Positions 1 to 8,123 are shown, counted from the first letter of the stretch. The stretch is DNA of 64,000 bases from Achromobacter spanius (GCF_003994415.1 NZ_CP034689.1:3968001-4032000), one strand, 5' to 3'. Notes: generated by a model not told the origin, from the sequence alone. Numbers and translations are program-made.

Positions 1-150
1 CGCGCCCAGCATGTAGAACTCGCCGTGGGCGAAGTTCACCATCCGCATGACGCCGAACACCAGCGTGAAGCCCACGGCCATCAGCAGGTACAGCAGCCCC
101 ACGATCAAGCCGTTGATCGTGGCCTGCGTTAACAAAATGCTCCAATCCAC
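1..150 (-). CDS. Branched-chain amino acid-type ABC transporter permease (LivH family), N-terminal fragment
   Basis: This is the first 50 residues of an inner-membrane permease; the rest lies beyond the left edge. The GTG start at 150 follows a GGGGGA ribosome-binding site. The translation begins VDWSILLTQATINGLIVGLL and continues through YLLMAVGFTLVFGVMRMVNFAHGEFYMLGA. The segment NFAHGEFYMLGA is typical of LivH N-termini, and the hydrophobic stretch around residues 10-35 is the first membrane span. It lies 18 bp after the substrate-binding protein gene on the same strand, so the two are co-transcribed. The remaining LivM, LivG and LivF partners are probably outside the window. The substrate need not be an amino acid, because this family also imports aromatic and other carboxylic acids, and the neighbours here are CoA-ester catabolic genes. 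Confidence 0.9.
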   Translation of the reverse strand, partial: MDWSILLTQATINGLIVGLLYLLMAVGFTLVFGVMRMVNFAHGEFYMLGA

Positions 151-168
151 GTGGCATCCCCCGCCGCG

Positions 169-1332
169 CTAGCGGCATCCCTCGACGGTGCAGCGCGCGC
201 GGATCACCTCGCGGCCATCCTTGACCTCGGCCACATAGAACGGCGCGTTCAACTGGTGGTTGATGCCGTACATGGCCTTGCCGGTCCAACTGAGCTTGCC
301 CAGCGATCCATCAAAGCCATCCAGCTTTTCCAGTTCGGCGCGCACGCGGTCCGTGTCTTCCACGGTGCCGGCGCGGCGCATGGCCTCGAACAGCATGTTG
401 GTGCCGTCATAAAAAGCCGGGCTGAAGCCGTTCATCGAATGCTTGTACTTGGCGGCGTAGCGCTCGGCGTAGGCCTTGGTGGCGGGCAGTTCCGGATCCA
501 TCGGCGTGTGCACCAGCATGCCTTCGGTCGCGGCTTTGCCGGCCACGTTCACGATCTCTTGCGTGGCGGGGCCGCCGGTGCGCACGATGCGCCCCTCGAA
601 GCCCAGTTCGCGCGCCTGCTTGACGATCAAGCCCGCCGTGGTGGGCGAATTGCCGTCCAGTTCGATGGCGTCAATGCCGCGCGCCATCATGCGTGTCAGC
701 ACGGGCACGAAGTCGACGCGGTCGCGTTCAAAGAATTCTTTCACGGACAAGGCCGCGCCCGCCTTCTTGTACGCGGCTTCCAGGTCCAACGCGATTTGCT
801 GGCCCGTCTCGTCGTTGGGAAACAGTGCGCCGACCTTGCGCAGGCCCTGCGACTTGACCACCCAGTCGATCTGCGGCTGCGACACCTCGGCGGTGGTGAC
901 GTTGGGGCGGAACGTAAACGGCTTGTCGGCGGCCAAGGCCTTGGCGGTAAAGCCCAGTGTCATCACAATGACCTTGTTCTTTTCGGTCATGGGCTGAATG
1001 GCCAGCACGGGCGCCGACCCCACCGGGCCGATCACGTAGCGCACCTTGTCTTCAAACACCAGGCGGTTGGCCACGGTCACGGCTTCGTTGGCCTGATATT
1101 TGTCGTCGTAGGCCACGACCTCAACGCGGTACTTCTTGCCGCCTACTTCCAGCCCGCCGGCCTCGTTCACCTGATCCGCCGCAATCTCGGCGGCGTTCTT
1201 CATGCCCTGCCCCCAGGCCGCGCCCGCACCGGAAAGCGTAACCAAGGCGCCCAGTTTCAGCGTGTCTTGCGCCTGGACGGCGGGAACTGCGGCCAAGGCG
1301 AACATGCCGGCCAGAATGATCGGATAACGCAT
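169..1332 (-). CDS. ABC transporter periplasmic substrate-binding protein, LivK/Peripla_BP_6 family
   Basis: A 387-residue periplasmic receptor. Residues 1-21 form a signal peptide (hydrophobic IILAGMFALAAVPAV, then a QA cleavage context). The mature start, DTLKLGALVTLSGAGAAWGQG, is the typical first strand of type I periplasmic binding proteins. It should capture a small ligand and deliver it to the LivH permease encoded immediately downstream. It is the third gene of the operon after the SCP2-like protein and the alpha/beta hydrolase; a small hairpin (CGGGCA/TGCCCG, about 1352-1367) lies in the 50-bp gap upstream. The ligand cannot be read from the sequence. Placement beside CoA-transferase and beta-oxidation genes suggests an organic acid rather than leucine. 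Confidence 0.9.
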   Translation of the reverse strand: MRYPIILAGMFALAAVPAVQAQDTLKLGALVTLSGAGAAWGQGMKNAAEIAADQVNEAGGLEVGGKKYRVEVVAYDDKYQANEAVTVANRLVFEDKVRYVIGPVGSAPVLAIQPMTEKNKVIVMTLGFTAKALAADKPFTFRPNVTTAEVSQPQIDWVVKSQGLRKVGALFPNDETGQQIALDLEAAYKKAGAALSVKEFFERDRVDFVPVLTRMMARGIDAIELDGNSPTTAGLIVKQARELGFEGRIVRTGGPATQEIVNVAGKAATEGMLVHTPMDPELPATKAYAERYAAKYKHSMNGFSPAFYDGTNMLFEAMRRAGTVEDTDRVRAELEKLDGFDGSLGKLSWTGKAMYGINHQLNAPFYVAEVKDGREVIRARCTVEGCR

Positions 1333-1382
1333 GATGTCTCCTGAGGGGTCGCGGGCATGGTTGCCCGTCGGTTATGCCTGCG

Positions 1383-2231
1383 CTATAGGCGGGCGATGGC
1401 GTCCAGCACCGGCAGGACATAGCCGCGAAACTGCTGGGGGTTTTCGCTCATGGGGAAATGCCCCAACTCGCGCATGACGGTGACCTGCGCGCCGGGAATG
1501 CTGGCGGCGGTGCGCAGGGTGTCTTCCGGCGTGCAAGAGAAGTCGTATTCCCCCGTCAGCAGAAAGAGCGGGCAGCGATCGGTGCGGATGCCATCCAGCC
1601 GGCCCCGCAGATCACCATCCACGCGATAGAAATACAGGTCGCCGCGAAACACACCGGGGCCACCTTGCATGTACTGCCACAGGGTTTCTTGGCGATGGAC
1701 CTCGGGGGACTGCGGCGCGACCAAGCCGGACACCAGCGCGGCACAAACCTCGCCGCCATGGATGTCGCCACGATGCAACCACGATGTGTCGTACCAGGGT
1801 TGTTGGAAGTCCGCCGCTTCCACTCCGATCAGCGCGCGAAAGTGATCAGCATGCTGATGCGCAAGCTGCAACACGATGCGCCCGCCGATCGAGCAGCCGA
1901 TCAAAGCCGGGCGGTCCAGTGCCAAGGCTTGGCAAAACGCCATCACGGTTTCTACATAAAGCTCGGTGGACAGGCGGTATTCCTCGTCCTGCCAGCCGGG
2001 CGGCGGGTAAGACTTGCCGTGCCAGGGCATGTCGAAAGCGATCACGCGATAACGCGAGGTGATGTCGGGGTCGCACATCATGTGGCGGTACTGGCGACTG
2101 TCGGCGCCGGCGGTATGCAGGCAGACCAGCGGAATGCCCTCGCCCGCTTCTTCGAAATAAACGCGGTAGGGCCGACCCGCGATTTCAACCGACACATAGC
2201 GGCCAACAATGGGTTCCAGCGCGGCGCTCAT
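1383..2231 (-). CDS. Alpha/beta hydrolase
   Basis: A 282-residue soluble alpha/beta-fold hydrolase with no signal peptide, so cytoplasmic. The motifs are in the expected order: oxyanion segment LVCLHTAGADSRQYRH, strand IAFDMPWHGKS, nucleophile elbow GCSIGG, acid-bearing LLTGEYDFSC, and catalytic histidine in ELGHFPMSENP. It is close in length and motif style to meta-cleavage-product hydrolases and ester or enol-lactone hydrolases; the exact substrate cannot be assigned. The start ATG overlaps the stop of the upstream SCP2-like gene as ATGA, so the two are translationally coupled. In context it may open a ring-derived intermediate or cleave an ester or lactone before CoA activation (inference). 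Confidence 0.85.
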   Translation of the reverse strand: MSAALEPIVGRYVSVEIAGRPYRVYFEEAGEGIPLVCLHTAGADSRQYRHMMCDPDITSRYRVIAFDMPWHGKSYPPPGWQDEEYRLSTELYVETVMAFCQALALDRPALIGCSIGGRIVLQLAHQHADHFRALIGVEAADFQQPWYDTSWLHRGDIHGGEVCAALVSGLVAPQSPEVHRQETLWQYMQGGPGVFRGDLYFYRVDGDLRGRLDGIRTDRCPLFLLTGEYDFSCTPEDTLRTAASIPGAQVTVMRELGHFPMSENPQQFRGYVLPVLDAIARL

Positions 2232-2623
2232 GCTTGCGCCTCGCGGCCGGTCGCCAGCAGGTCCTTGATGAATTGCAGATGCGCCATCAGCGGTTGCAGG
2301 TTGCCTTCGACGATCAGCTCGCCGCGCTTGCTGAGCGCAAAGATGTCATGCCAGCCCGCGTCGGGCACGGCCTGCCAGAAGCGTGACCAGGCGCTGGCGG
2401 ATGCACGCAAGGACACATCGCACGACGGCAGCGGCGCCGTGGGTGCGTCAGCGGCGGTGACATGGCCATCGCGGATCCGGACAAGCAGCGGGGCATCGCC
2501 GAAGCGCAGCAGCAGGTCCATATTGACCTGGCGTGGCCGCGAGAACGACAGCGCACGGCTGCGGAATCGATGTGCAAGCTGCGCGTCCAGGGCGGCTTGC
2601 GCTGGCATAGCGTTGGTTTCCAT
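2228..2623 (-). CDS. SCP2 sterol-binding-domain-like small protein
   Basis: About 131 residues when started at METNAM, where a GGAAGAG ribosome-binding site sits just upstream; an in-frame ATG 18 bases earlier (2641) lacks one and lies in the operator. The C-terminal half contains FWQAVPDAGWHDIFALSKRGELIVEGNL, which resembles the SCP2 lipid-carrier fold: a W-rich turn, then a strand with GELIVEGN, then a helix LMAHLQFIKDLL. SCP2-type proteins bind hydrophobic acyl ligands, and a stand-alone copy here could present a lipophilic substrate to the adjacent hydrolase. It is the first gene of the operon ending in the Liv transporter. The family call is by motif feel only and sequence divergence is high. 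Confidence 0.6.
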   Translation of the reverse strand: METNAMPAQAALDAQLAHRFRSRALSFSRPRQVNMDLLLRFGDAPLLVRIRDGHVTAADAPTAPLPSCDVSLRASASAWSRFWQAVPDAGWHDIFALSKRGELIVEGNLQPLMAHLQFIKDLLATGREAQA

Positions 2624-2641
2624 TGTCTCTTCCCGATGCAT

Positions 2642-2660
2642 CGTTCTTATGTACAGAACG
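2642..2660. promoter_or_regulatory. Operator-like palindrome upstream of the SCP2-hydrolase-Liv operon
   Basis: The arms CGTTCT and AGAACG flank seven bases (perfect 6-bp inverted repeat). The TTATTCT motif follows after one base. A second perfect pair, GTTCTTAT (2643-2650) and ATAAGAAC (2673-2680), brackets the region. The same arrangement occurs at 13198-13224. It lies just downstream of a good minus-strand promoter, where a bound repressor would block initiation. The IclR-type regulator at 15772 is the obvious local candidate (inference). Confidence 0.65.
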
Positions 2661-2680
2661 TTTATTCTTTCTATAAGAAC

Positions 2681-2710
2681 ATTCTAAGGATCGAAATATC
2701 CCCGTGTCAA
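2681..2710 (-). promoter_or_regulatory. Sigma-70-like promoter for the SCP2-hydrolase-Liv operon
   Basis: On the minus strand, TTGACA (2705-2710) is followed after 18 bases by TAGAAT (2681-2686). The -35 element lies inside a perfect hairpin, CCCCGTG-TCAA-CACGGGG (2700-2717), which may also act as a partial transcript-end structure for the CoA-transferase operon upstream, although it lacks a U tract. Confidence 0.6.
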
Positions 2711-2734
2711 CACGGGGAAAGTACGAGCCGAACC

Positions 2735-3406
2735 TTATTGCGGCGCCAACACCCGGCAGTCGTCAGCGAGCGTCAGCGGGCAGTCCGTCAGGGCTTGCAA
2801 GGTGTCGAAGCGCAGCCCCGCCACCATTGCAATCACCCGCATGGCATCCGGCAGCACGTCGATGATGGCCAGGTCCGAATAGATGCGGTCCACCACGCCC
2901 GCGCCGGTCAGCGGGTAGGTGCATTCGCGCACGATCTTGGGCTGGCCGTCCTTGGTGACGTGCTCCATCGTGATGTACACCTGGCGCGCACCGGCCACCA
3001 GGTCCATCGCACCGCCAACCGCCGGTATCGTGCCCGGCGCGCCGGTGTCCCAGTTGGCCAGATCGCCACGCGCCGACACCTGGAATGCGCCCAGCACCGT
3101 CAGGTCCAGATGGCCGCCGCGCATCATGGCAAACGACACTACGTGGTCCGTGATGGACGCGCCCGGCAACAAGGTCACTGCTTCCTTGCTGGCATTGATC
3201 AGGTCCAGGTCCAGCGGCGCGTCGGGGTCGCCCGGCCCCATGCCGACTATGCCGTTTTCGGTATGCAGGATCACATCGCGGTCGGCCGGCAGAAAGGCCG
3301 ACACCAAGGTCGGAATGCCGATGCCCAGATTGACGTAGGCGCCGTCCGGAATGTCGGCCGCGACCAGCCGCGCGATCTGCCGCCGGTTGAGCTTTTCATA
3401 TTCCAT
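2735..3406 (-). CDS. 3-oxoacid-type CoA-transferase subunit B
   Basis: A 223-residue beta subunit of a family I CoA-transferase that moves CoA from succinyl-CoA or acetyl-CoA to a carboxylic acid. Visible features are the N-terminal GAYVNLGIGIPTLV loop, the catalytic glutamate in HTENGIVGMGP, and C-terminal GLRFDTLQALTDCPL. The start overlaps the end of the subunit A gene by 11 bp, so the two subunits are made together. It is the last gene of the long minus operon that begins near 13.2 kb. No acyl-CoA synthetase is present in that operon, so this enzyme may be the activation step; alternatively it handles a 3-oxoadipate-like intermediate, as PcaIJ does. Confidence 0.92.
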   Translation of the reverse strand: MEYEKLNRRQIARLVAADIPDGAYVNLGIGIPTLVSAFLPADRDVILHTENGIVGMGPGDPDAPLDLDLINASKEAVTLLPGASITDHVVSFAMMRGGHLDLTVLGAFQVSARGDLANWDTGAPGTIPAVGGAMDLVAGARQVYITMEHVTKDGQPKIVRECTYPLTGAGVVDRIYSDLAIIDVLPDAMRVIAMVAGLRFDTLQALTDCPLTLADDCRVLAPQ

Positions 3407-4088
3407 GCTTGTCTCCCACCTGCACCACTCGCTTGACGAATATGCCCGGTGTCATGACGTGTTCGGGCGGGATGCCGCCCAGTTCCACGATGCTGTCCAC
3501 TTGCGCCACCGTGGTGGTGGCGGCCATGCACATGACGGGCGCGAAGTTGCGGCCGGCGTAGCGGTACACCAGGTTGCCCCAGCGGTCCGCCGTGCGCGCC
3601 TTGACGAACGCGAAGTCACCCTTCAGCGGCGACTCCAGCACGTAACCCACGCCGTCGATCACGCGGGTTTCCTTGCCGTGGGCAAGCGGTGTGCCGTAGG
3701 CGGTGGGTGTGAAGAACGGCCCCAGGCCCGCGCCGGCCGCGCGCATGCGCTCGGCCATCGTGCCCTGCGGCACGCATTCCAGTTCGATCTTGCCGGCGCG
3801 ATAGGCCTCGGCGAAGGCGGCGGCGTTGGGGTTCTTGCGGTCGGACGAGCGCGCAAACGAGCAGATCATCTTGCGCACCCGGCCGGCCTGCACCAACTGG
3901 CTAAGGCCACGCTCGCCGTTGCCGGCGTTGTTGTTGACGATGGTGAGATCGCGCGCGCCTTGCTGCAGCAGCGCGCACACCAGTTCGGTGGGCACGCCCG
4001 ACGCGCCAAAGCCGCCGATCAGGATGACCGCGCCGTCCTGCACGTCCGCCACCGCGGCGGCCAGCGTATCGAATGTTTTATCCAGCAT
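3396..4088 (-). CDS. 3-oxoacid-type CoA-transferase subunit A
   Basis: A 230-residue alpha subunit starting at MLDKTFDTLAAAVADVQDG (ATG at 4088). The open frame extends far upstream, but only this start gives the normal subunit length. The glycine-rich CoA-binding loop ILIGGFGASGVP, the NNNAGNGERGL segment and the PQGTMAERMRAAGAGLGPFFT block are all standard for ScoA/PcaI-type subunits. It pairs with subunit B, whose start overlaps its stop. It lies 35 bp downstream of the thiolase gene. Family membership is clear; the acid that is activated is not. Confidence 0.92.
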   Translation of the reverse strand: MLDKTFDTLAAAVADVQDGAVILIGGFGASGVPTELVCALLQQGARDLTIVNNNAGNGERGLSQLVQAGRVRKMICSFARSSDRKNPNAAAFAEAYRAGKIELECVPQGTMAERMRAAGAGLGPFFTPTAYGTPLAHGKETRVIDGVGYVLESPLKGDFAFVKARTADRWGNLVYRYAGRNFAPVMCMAATTTVAQVDSIVELGGIPPEHVMTPGIFVKRVVQVGDKHGI

Positions 4089-4123
4089 GGAATTCCTTTT
4101 TTCTGGATGGGAAAGCGGCCCGC

Positions 4124-5299
4124 TCAGCGCGTGGACGGGCCGCCCAGAATGGCGGTGGACTGGCTGGACAAGGTGCCGCCGTTGCCATGCACCAGCGCAA
4201 TGTCGGCGCCCGGCACCTGGCGTTCTCCCGCCTGCGCGCGCAGTTGGCGCACGGCCTCGATCACCAGAAAGATGCCGTACATGCCGGGATGCACGCAGGA
4301 CAAACCGCCGCCATTGGTGTTCACCGGCAGCCGGCCTCCCGGCGCGATGCCGCCGCCATGCACATAGGCCCCGCCCTCGCCTTTCTTGCAGAATCCCAGG
4401 TCTTCCAGAAACAGCAGCGTGTTGATGGTGAAGGCGTCGTAGAGCTCCGCCACGTCCACGTCCGCCACGCTCAGGCCGGCCATGGCCAGCGCGCGCTTGC
4501 CCGATTCGGCCGCCGCCGTCACGGTCAGGTCTTCCATGGACGAGATCTGTCGATTCCACACCGCCGTGGCGCTGCCCAGCACGTAGACAGGCGGCTGCCG
4601 TAGTTGGCGGGCGCGGTCGGCACGCACCATCACGTAGGCGCCACCACCGTCGCTGACCAGGCAGCAGTCGCGCACCGTCAGTGGGTCCGACACGGGCCGC
4701 GAGCGCAGTACGTCGTCAATCGACAGGGGTTCGCGCATTGCGGCTTCGGGGTTCAGGGCCGCCCAGGCGCGCGCGGCCACGGCCACTTCGGCCAGTTGCT
4801 CGCGCGTGGTGCCGTACTGGTGCATGTGGCGGGCGGCCGCCAAAGCGTAAGACGTGACCGGCTGCAAGGGCGTATACGGATGTTCGAATGGCTGCGGGTC
4901 CAGCAAAGTGCGTGCCTTGACGCCTTCCTTGCGGCCGAAGGTGGCTGTCTTCTGCGTGCTGCCATAGCAGACCAGCACCGCATTGCATTGCCCGGACACC
5001 AGCGCCATCACTGATGGCAACAGGTGCGAGACGAAGCTAGAACCGCCCAGCATGCTGGCTTCGATGTAGCGTGGGCGCAGGCCCAGGTATTCGGCAACCG
5101 GCATGCTCCACATCGTGGCGGACGAACTACATGTGGCCAGGCCGTCGATATCCCGCATGGTCAAGCCGGCGTCGGCAACCGCGCGCGACGCGGCCTGCGC
5201 CAACACTTCCATCTCGGTATAGCCGTGCGCTTCGCCCAGGCCCGCATGCCCGACCCCAGCAATGGCGACCTGCCCGCGCATTGATTCCAGCGACATCAT
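4124..5299 (-). CDS. SCPx-type thiolase / acetyl-CoA acetyltransferase-like protein
   Basis: A 391-residue thiolase-superfamily protein starting MMSLESMRGQVAIAGVGHAGLG. It belongs to the divergent lipid-transfer-protein-like (SCPx) branch rather than to classical FadA thiolases. A candidate nucleophile lies in GLATCSSSATMWS, there is a NTNGGGLSCVHPGMYG block, and a C-terminal VHGNGGTLSSQST histidine loop. The ATG overlaps the stop of the DUF35 gene (ATGA). In known cases, such as side-chain cleavage in sterol catabolism, thiolase-like proteins of this branch work as thiolases or retro-aldolases with a DUF35 partner. A retro-aldol or retro-Claisen step here is inference from that pairing. Confidence 0.8.
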   Translation of the reverse strand: MMSLESMRGQVAIAGVGHAGLGEAHGYTEMEVLAQAASRAVADAGLTMRDIDGLATCSSSATMWSMPVAEYLGLRPRYIEASMLGGSSFVSHLLPSVMALVSGQCNAVLVCYGSTQKTATFGRKEGVKARTLLDPQPFEHPYTPLQPVTSYALAAARHMHQYGTTREQLAEVAVAARAWAALNPEAAMREPLSIDDVLRSRPVSDPLTVRDCCLVSDGGGAYVMVRADRARQLRQPPVYVLGSATAVWNRQISSMEDLTVTAAAESGKRALAMAGLSVADVDVAELYDAFTINTLLFLEDLGFCKKGEGGAYVHGGGIAPGGRLPVNTNGGGLSCVHPGMYGIFLVIEAVRQLRAQAGERQVPGADIALVHGNGGTLSSQSTAILGGPSTR

Positions 5300-5694
5300 G
5301 CGGCCTCCACGGCGTCGAACACCACCAGTGCCTGGACCGCGTCGCGCAGCACCCGCGCCTTGACCGGCATGCCGATCCGCAGCCGATCCAACGCCACGCC
5401 GTCCACCCGACTCATCATTCGCACGCCTTCGTCCAGGTCGATCAGCGCCACGTTGTAGTCGCCGCCCGCCTCGGGCTTGCGCCGCACGATGCTGAAGGAA
5501 TAGACCGTGCCGGTGCCGGCCGGGTCCGCCCACGTCAGATCCGTCGCGCCGCAGTGCATGCATAGCGTGCGCGGATAGAACTGATGCCGGCCGCAAGCCG
5601 GGCAGTGTTGAATCTGGAAGCGGCCCTCGGCCAGGGCGGCAAAGTACTGTTCCTGCGGCCCCCGCGCCGTGGCGCCGGCCTGTTCCGTATGCAT
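5296..5694 (-). CDS. Zn-ribbon/OB-fold DUF35 acyl-CoA-associated protein
   Basis: A 132-residue protein starting MHTEQAGATARGP. Near residue 30 is a rubredoxin-like zinc ribbon, CPAC-x10-CMHC, preceded by the helix PQEQYFAALAEGRFQIQHC and followed by an OB-fold with GTGTVYSFSIVRRKPEAGGDYNVALIDLDEG. This is the standard DUF35 layout. These proteins bind acyl-CoA and form heteromers with SCPx-type thiolases encoded next door. Its stop codon overlaps the thiolase start, which fits equal production of the two subunits. A small GC hairpin (CCGCGC/GCGCGG near 5723-5739) lies between it and the FadB-type gene. Confidence 0.88.
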   Translation of the reverse strand: MHTEQAGATARGPQEQYFAALAEGRFQIQHCPACGRHQFYPRTLCMHCGATDLTWADPAGTGTVYSFSIVRRKPEAGGDYNVALIDLDEGVRMMSRVDGVALDRLRIGMPVKARVLRDAVQALVVFDAVEAA

Positions 5695-5749
5695 TGCTGT
5701 CTCCTCGATTTTTATCAGGACGCCGCGCCCGATGCGCGGCCCCTCTGCT

Positions 5750-7837
5750 TTACAGGTCCGCGAAGCGCTTGCCTTCGGCCACCAGCCGTTCCAGCAGCGG
5801 CGCGGGTTGCCAGAGTTCGCCGTGTGCTTCATGAAAACGCCGGATGGTGGCCAGCACGGCCGGCAAGCCTTGCTCATCCGCGTAGAACAAGGGCCCGCCC
5901 CGATACGCCGGAAACCCGTAGCCGTTGACATAGATCACGTCGATGTCGGACGCGCGGCGGGCAATACCCTCTTCCAGAATGCGCGCGCCCTCGTTGACCA
6001 GCGCATACATCGTGCGCTGCACGATTTCATCGTCGCTGATCTCGCGGCGGGCAATGCCGTCCTGGCGGGCGCATTGCTCAATCAACGCCAGCACCTGCGG
6101 GTCTTCCAGCGGTTCGCGGCTACCCGCTACGTAGCGGTAAAAGCCGCTGCCCGTCTTCTGGCCAAAGCGCCCTTGTTCGCACAGGCTGTCGGCCACGCGC
6201 GAATAGCGCAGGTGCGCGGGCCGCGTGGGCGCCATGCGCTTGCGAAACGCCCAACTGATATCCAGGCCCGCCATGTCCGCCATGCGCAAGGGGCCCATGG
6301 CCAGACCGAAACGTTGCAGCGCGCCATCCACCTGCGACGGCGACGCGCCTTCCTCCAACAAAAAGTGCGCTTCGCGCGTGTAGGGGCTGACCATGCGGTT
6401 GCCCACGAAGCCATCGCATACGCCCACCAGCACCGGCAGCTTGCCCATTGCGCGCGCCAACCGGAACACGGCGGCGATGACGTTGCCGTCCGTGTCGCGG
6501 CCTTGCACCACTTCCAGCAAGCGCATGACGTTTGCCGGGCTGAAGAAATGCATGCCCAGCACCTGCGCCGGCCGGCGGGTGAAGCCGGCAATCTGGTCGA
6601 TGTCCAGGCGCGACGTGTTCGACGCCAGGATGGCCTGGGGTTTGCAGATGGCGTCCAGCGCGGTGAAGATCTGGCGCTTGACGTCCATGTCCTCGAAGGC
6701 GGCCTCGATCACCAGATCGGCGTCGCGCAGATCATTCATGTCCAGGCTCGTGCGGATGCACGCCTGACGGGCTTCCACTTGCGCCGCCGTCAGCTTGCCC
6801 TTGGCCGCTGTCGCCGCGTAGTTCTTGCGGATGGCTGCCCAGCCGCGCTCCAGGGCTTGCGCGTTGCGTTCAACCAGCACCACGGCAAGGCCGGCATTGG
6901 CCAGGCTCATCGCAATGCCGCCGCCCATCGTGCCCGCGCCCACCACGCCTACCGTGGCGATTGGGCTTCGAGCCTTCCATCCCTCGGGCAGTTTGACGGC
7001 GGCGCGTTCGGCAAAGAACAGGTGACGCTGGGCCTTGGACTGGCTGCCGTTGACCAATTCCAGGAAGCGTTCGCGCTCAACCGCCAAGCCGTCTTGCAGC
7101 GTGGTCTTGGCGGCGGCTTCCACGCAGTCCACGCAGGCCAGCGGCGCCACGCAACCGCGATAACGGCGGGCAGCCTCTTTGCGGGCGCGGTCGTACACAC
7201 TCGCGTCCGCCGGCGCCGCCACCTTGCGCGCACCGACGTTGCGGCCAGCCAGCGGCGCATCGGCATGCGCCAGCGCATAGGCGGCGGCGCGTTGCGGCAG
7301 ATCGTCGGCAAACACCTCGTCAAGCAGGCCCCAGTCCAAGGCGGTGGCCGTGTCAATGGCATCGCCTTGTGCAATCATCGTCAGCGCGCGCTCGACACCT
7401 ATGATCCGGGGCAGGCGCTGCGTGCCGCCCGCGCCTGGCAGCACGCCCAGCTTCACTTCGGGCAGGCCCAACGACGCGCCGCCCAGCGCCACGCGGTAGT
7501 GGCACCCCAGCGCCAGCTCCAGCCCGCCACCCAGGGCCGCGCCGTGTATCGCCGCAGTCACCGGCTTGGATGCCCCCTCGATCAGCGCGATCACTGAACG
7601 CAGCGTCGGTTCACGCGTGGACATAGGCGTATTGAATTCGCGGATCTCCGCGCCGCAGCAGAAGAAGGCCCCATCACCCACCAGCACCAGCGCCTGCACG
7701 CTTTCATCCGCAAGCGCCGCTTGAATCGCCGCGTGCAGTTCAGCGCGCAGGGCCGCGCTCAAGCTGTTGACCGGGGGGTTGCGCAAACGCAGCAGCGCCA
7801 CGCGGCCCGACTCTGTCCGTTCTGTGTGGATCAGCAT
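5750..7837 (-). CDS. Bifunctional enoyl-CoA hydratase / 3-hydroxyacyl-CoA dehydrogenase (FadB/FadJ-type)
   Basis: A 695-residue two-domain enzyme started at MLIHTERTES, where GGAGTGAGG precedes the ATG. The N-terminal crotonase domain (about 1-190) keeps the oxyanion loops and two glutamates in GAALGGGLELALG and LGLPEVKLGVLPG, so it should be an active hydratase. The dehydrogenase domain begins near residue 300 with the NAD fold VGVVGAGTMGGGIAMSLANAG and carries the catalytic-histidine segment GMHFFSPANVMRLLEVV, followed by GFVGNRM and two C-terminal helical repeats. It performs two consecutive beta-oxidation steps on a CoA ester. It is 7 bp after the biotin carrier gene in the same operon. 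No acyl-CoA dehydrogenase is encoded in this operon. Confidence 0.93.
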   Translation of the reverse strand: MLIHTERTESGRVALLRLRNPPVNSLSAALRAELHAAIQAALADESVQALVLVGDGAFFCCGAEIREFNTPMSTREPTLRSVIALIEGASKPVTAAIHGAALGGGLELALGCHYRVALGGASLGLPEVKLGVLPGAGGTQRLPRIIGVERALTMIAQGDAIDTATALDWGLLDEVFADDLPQRAAAYALAHADAPLAGRNVGARKVAAPADASVYDRARKEAARRYRGCVAPLACVDCVEAAAKTTLQDGLAVERERFLELVNGSQSKAQRHLFFAERAAVKLPEGWKARSPIATVGVVGAGTMGGGIAMSLANAGLAVVLVERNAQALERGWAAIRKNYAATAAKGKLTAAQVEARQACIRTSLDMNDLRDADLVIEAAFEDMDVKRQIFTALDAICKPQAILASNTSRLDIDQIAGFTRRPAQVLGMHFFSPANVMRLLEVVQGRDTDGNVIAAVFRLARAMGKLPVLVGVCDGFVGNRMVSPYTREAHFLLEEGASPSQVDGALQRFGLAMGPLRMADMAGLDISWAFRKRMAPTRPAHLRYSRVADSLCEQGRFGQKTGSGFYRYVAGSREPLEDPQVLALIEQCARQDGIARREISDDEIVQRTMYALVNEGARILEEGIARRASDIDVIYVNGYGFPAYRGGPLFYADEQGLPAVLATIRRFHEAHGELWQPAPLLERLVAEGKRFADL

Positions 7838-7844
7838 GGCGGCC

Positions 7845-8057
7845 TCACTCCAGCTCAACCACAATCTGGCCTTCGTCCACTTCGTCGCCCTCGCCCACCA
7901 GCACGCGCGCCACGATGCCGCCGCGTTCGGCCTCGACGGGAATTTCCATCTTCATCGACTCCACCTTGATCACGCTATCGCCTGCTTCGACACGCTGGCC
8001 GTTGCGCACGCTGACGGCCACCACACGGCCCACCACGGGCGTTTCCACTTTGAACAT
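7845..8057 (-). CDS. Stand-alone biotin carboxyl carrier subunit
   Basis: A 70-residue biotinyl/lipoyl-domain protein consisting of almost nothing but the hammerhead fold: MFKVETPVVGRVVAVSVRNG, the biotinylation motif ESMKME with lysine 36, and GDEVDEGQIVVELE. It should carry carboxybiotin between the biotin carboxylase and carboxyltransferase encoded just upstream. Methylcrotonyl-CoA and propionyl-CoA carboxylases usually have the carrier fused to the carboxylase chain, so a separate minimal carrier makes this a three-polypeptide acyl-CoA carboxylase. A small GGGG/CCCC hairpin lies in the 66-bp gap before it. Confidence 0.9.
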   Translation of the reverse strand: MFKVETPVVGRVVAVSVRNGQRVEAGDSVIKVESMKMEIPVEAERGGIVARVLVGEGDEVDEGQIVVELE

Positions 8058-8123
8058 CGTCTTCTCCTTGGATGCCGGGGCTTGAACCCCTGATGCTTAG
8101 CTTGCTTGGGTTTCTTGGCTTGA

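Noticed and set aside
2700..2717. CCCCGTG-TCAA-CACGGGG hairpin as a rho-independent terminator
   Set aside because: Strong stem but no T tract on either side, and it contains the -35 of a promoter. Left as a note within the promoter entry.
5669..7597. Long open frame on the plus strand opposite the FadB-type gene (642 codons)
   Set aside because: The translation is rich in His, Arg, Gln and Ala with no domain logic, and it mirrors the codon bias of the minus-strand FadB gene. It is an antisense shadow; the minus frame has complete catalytic motifs.
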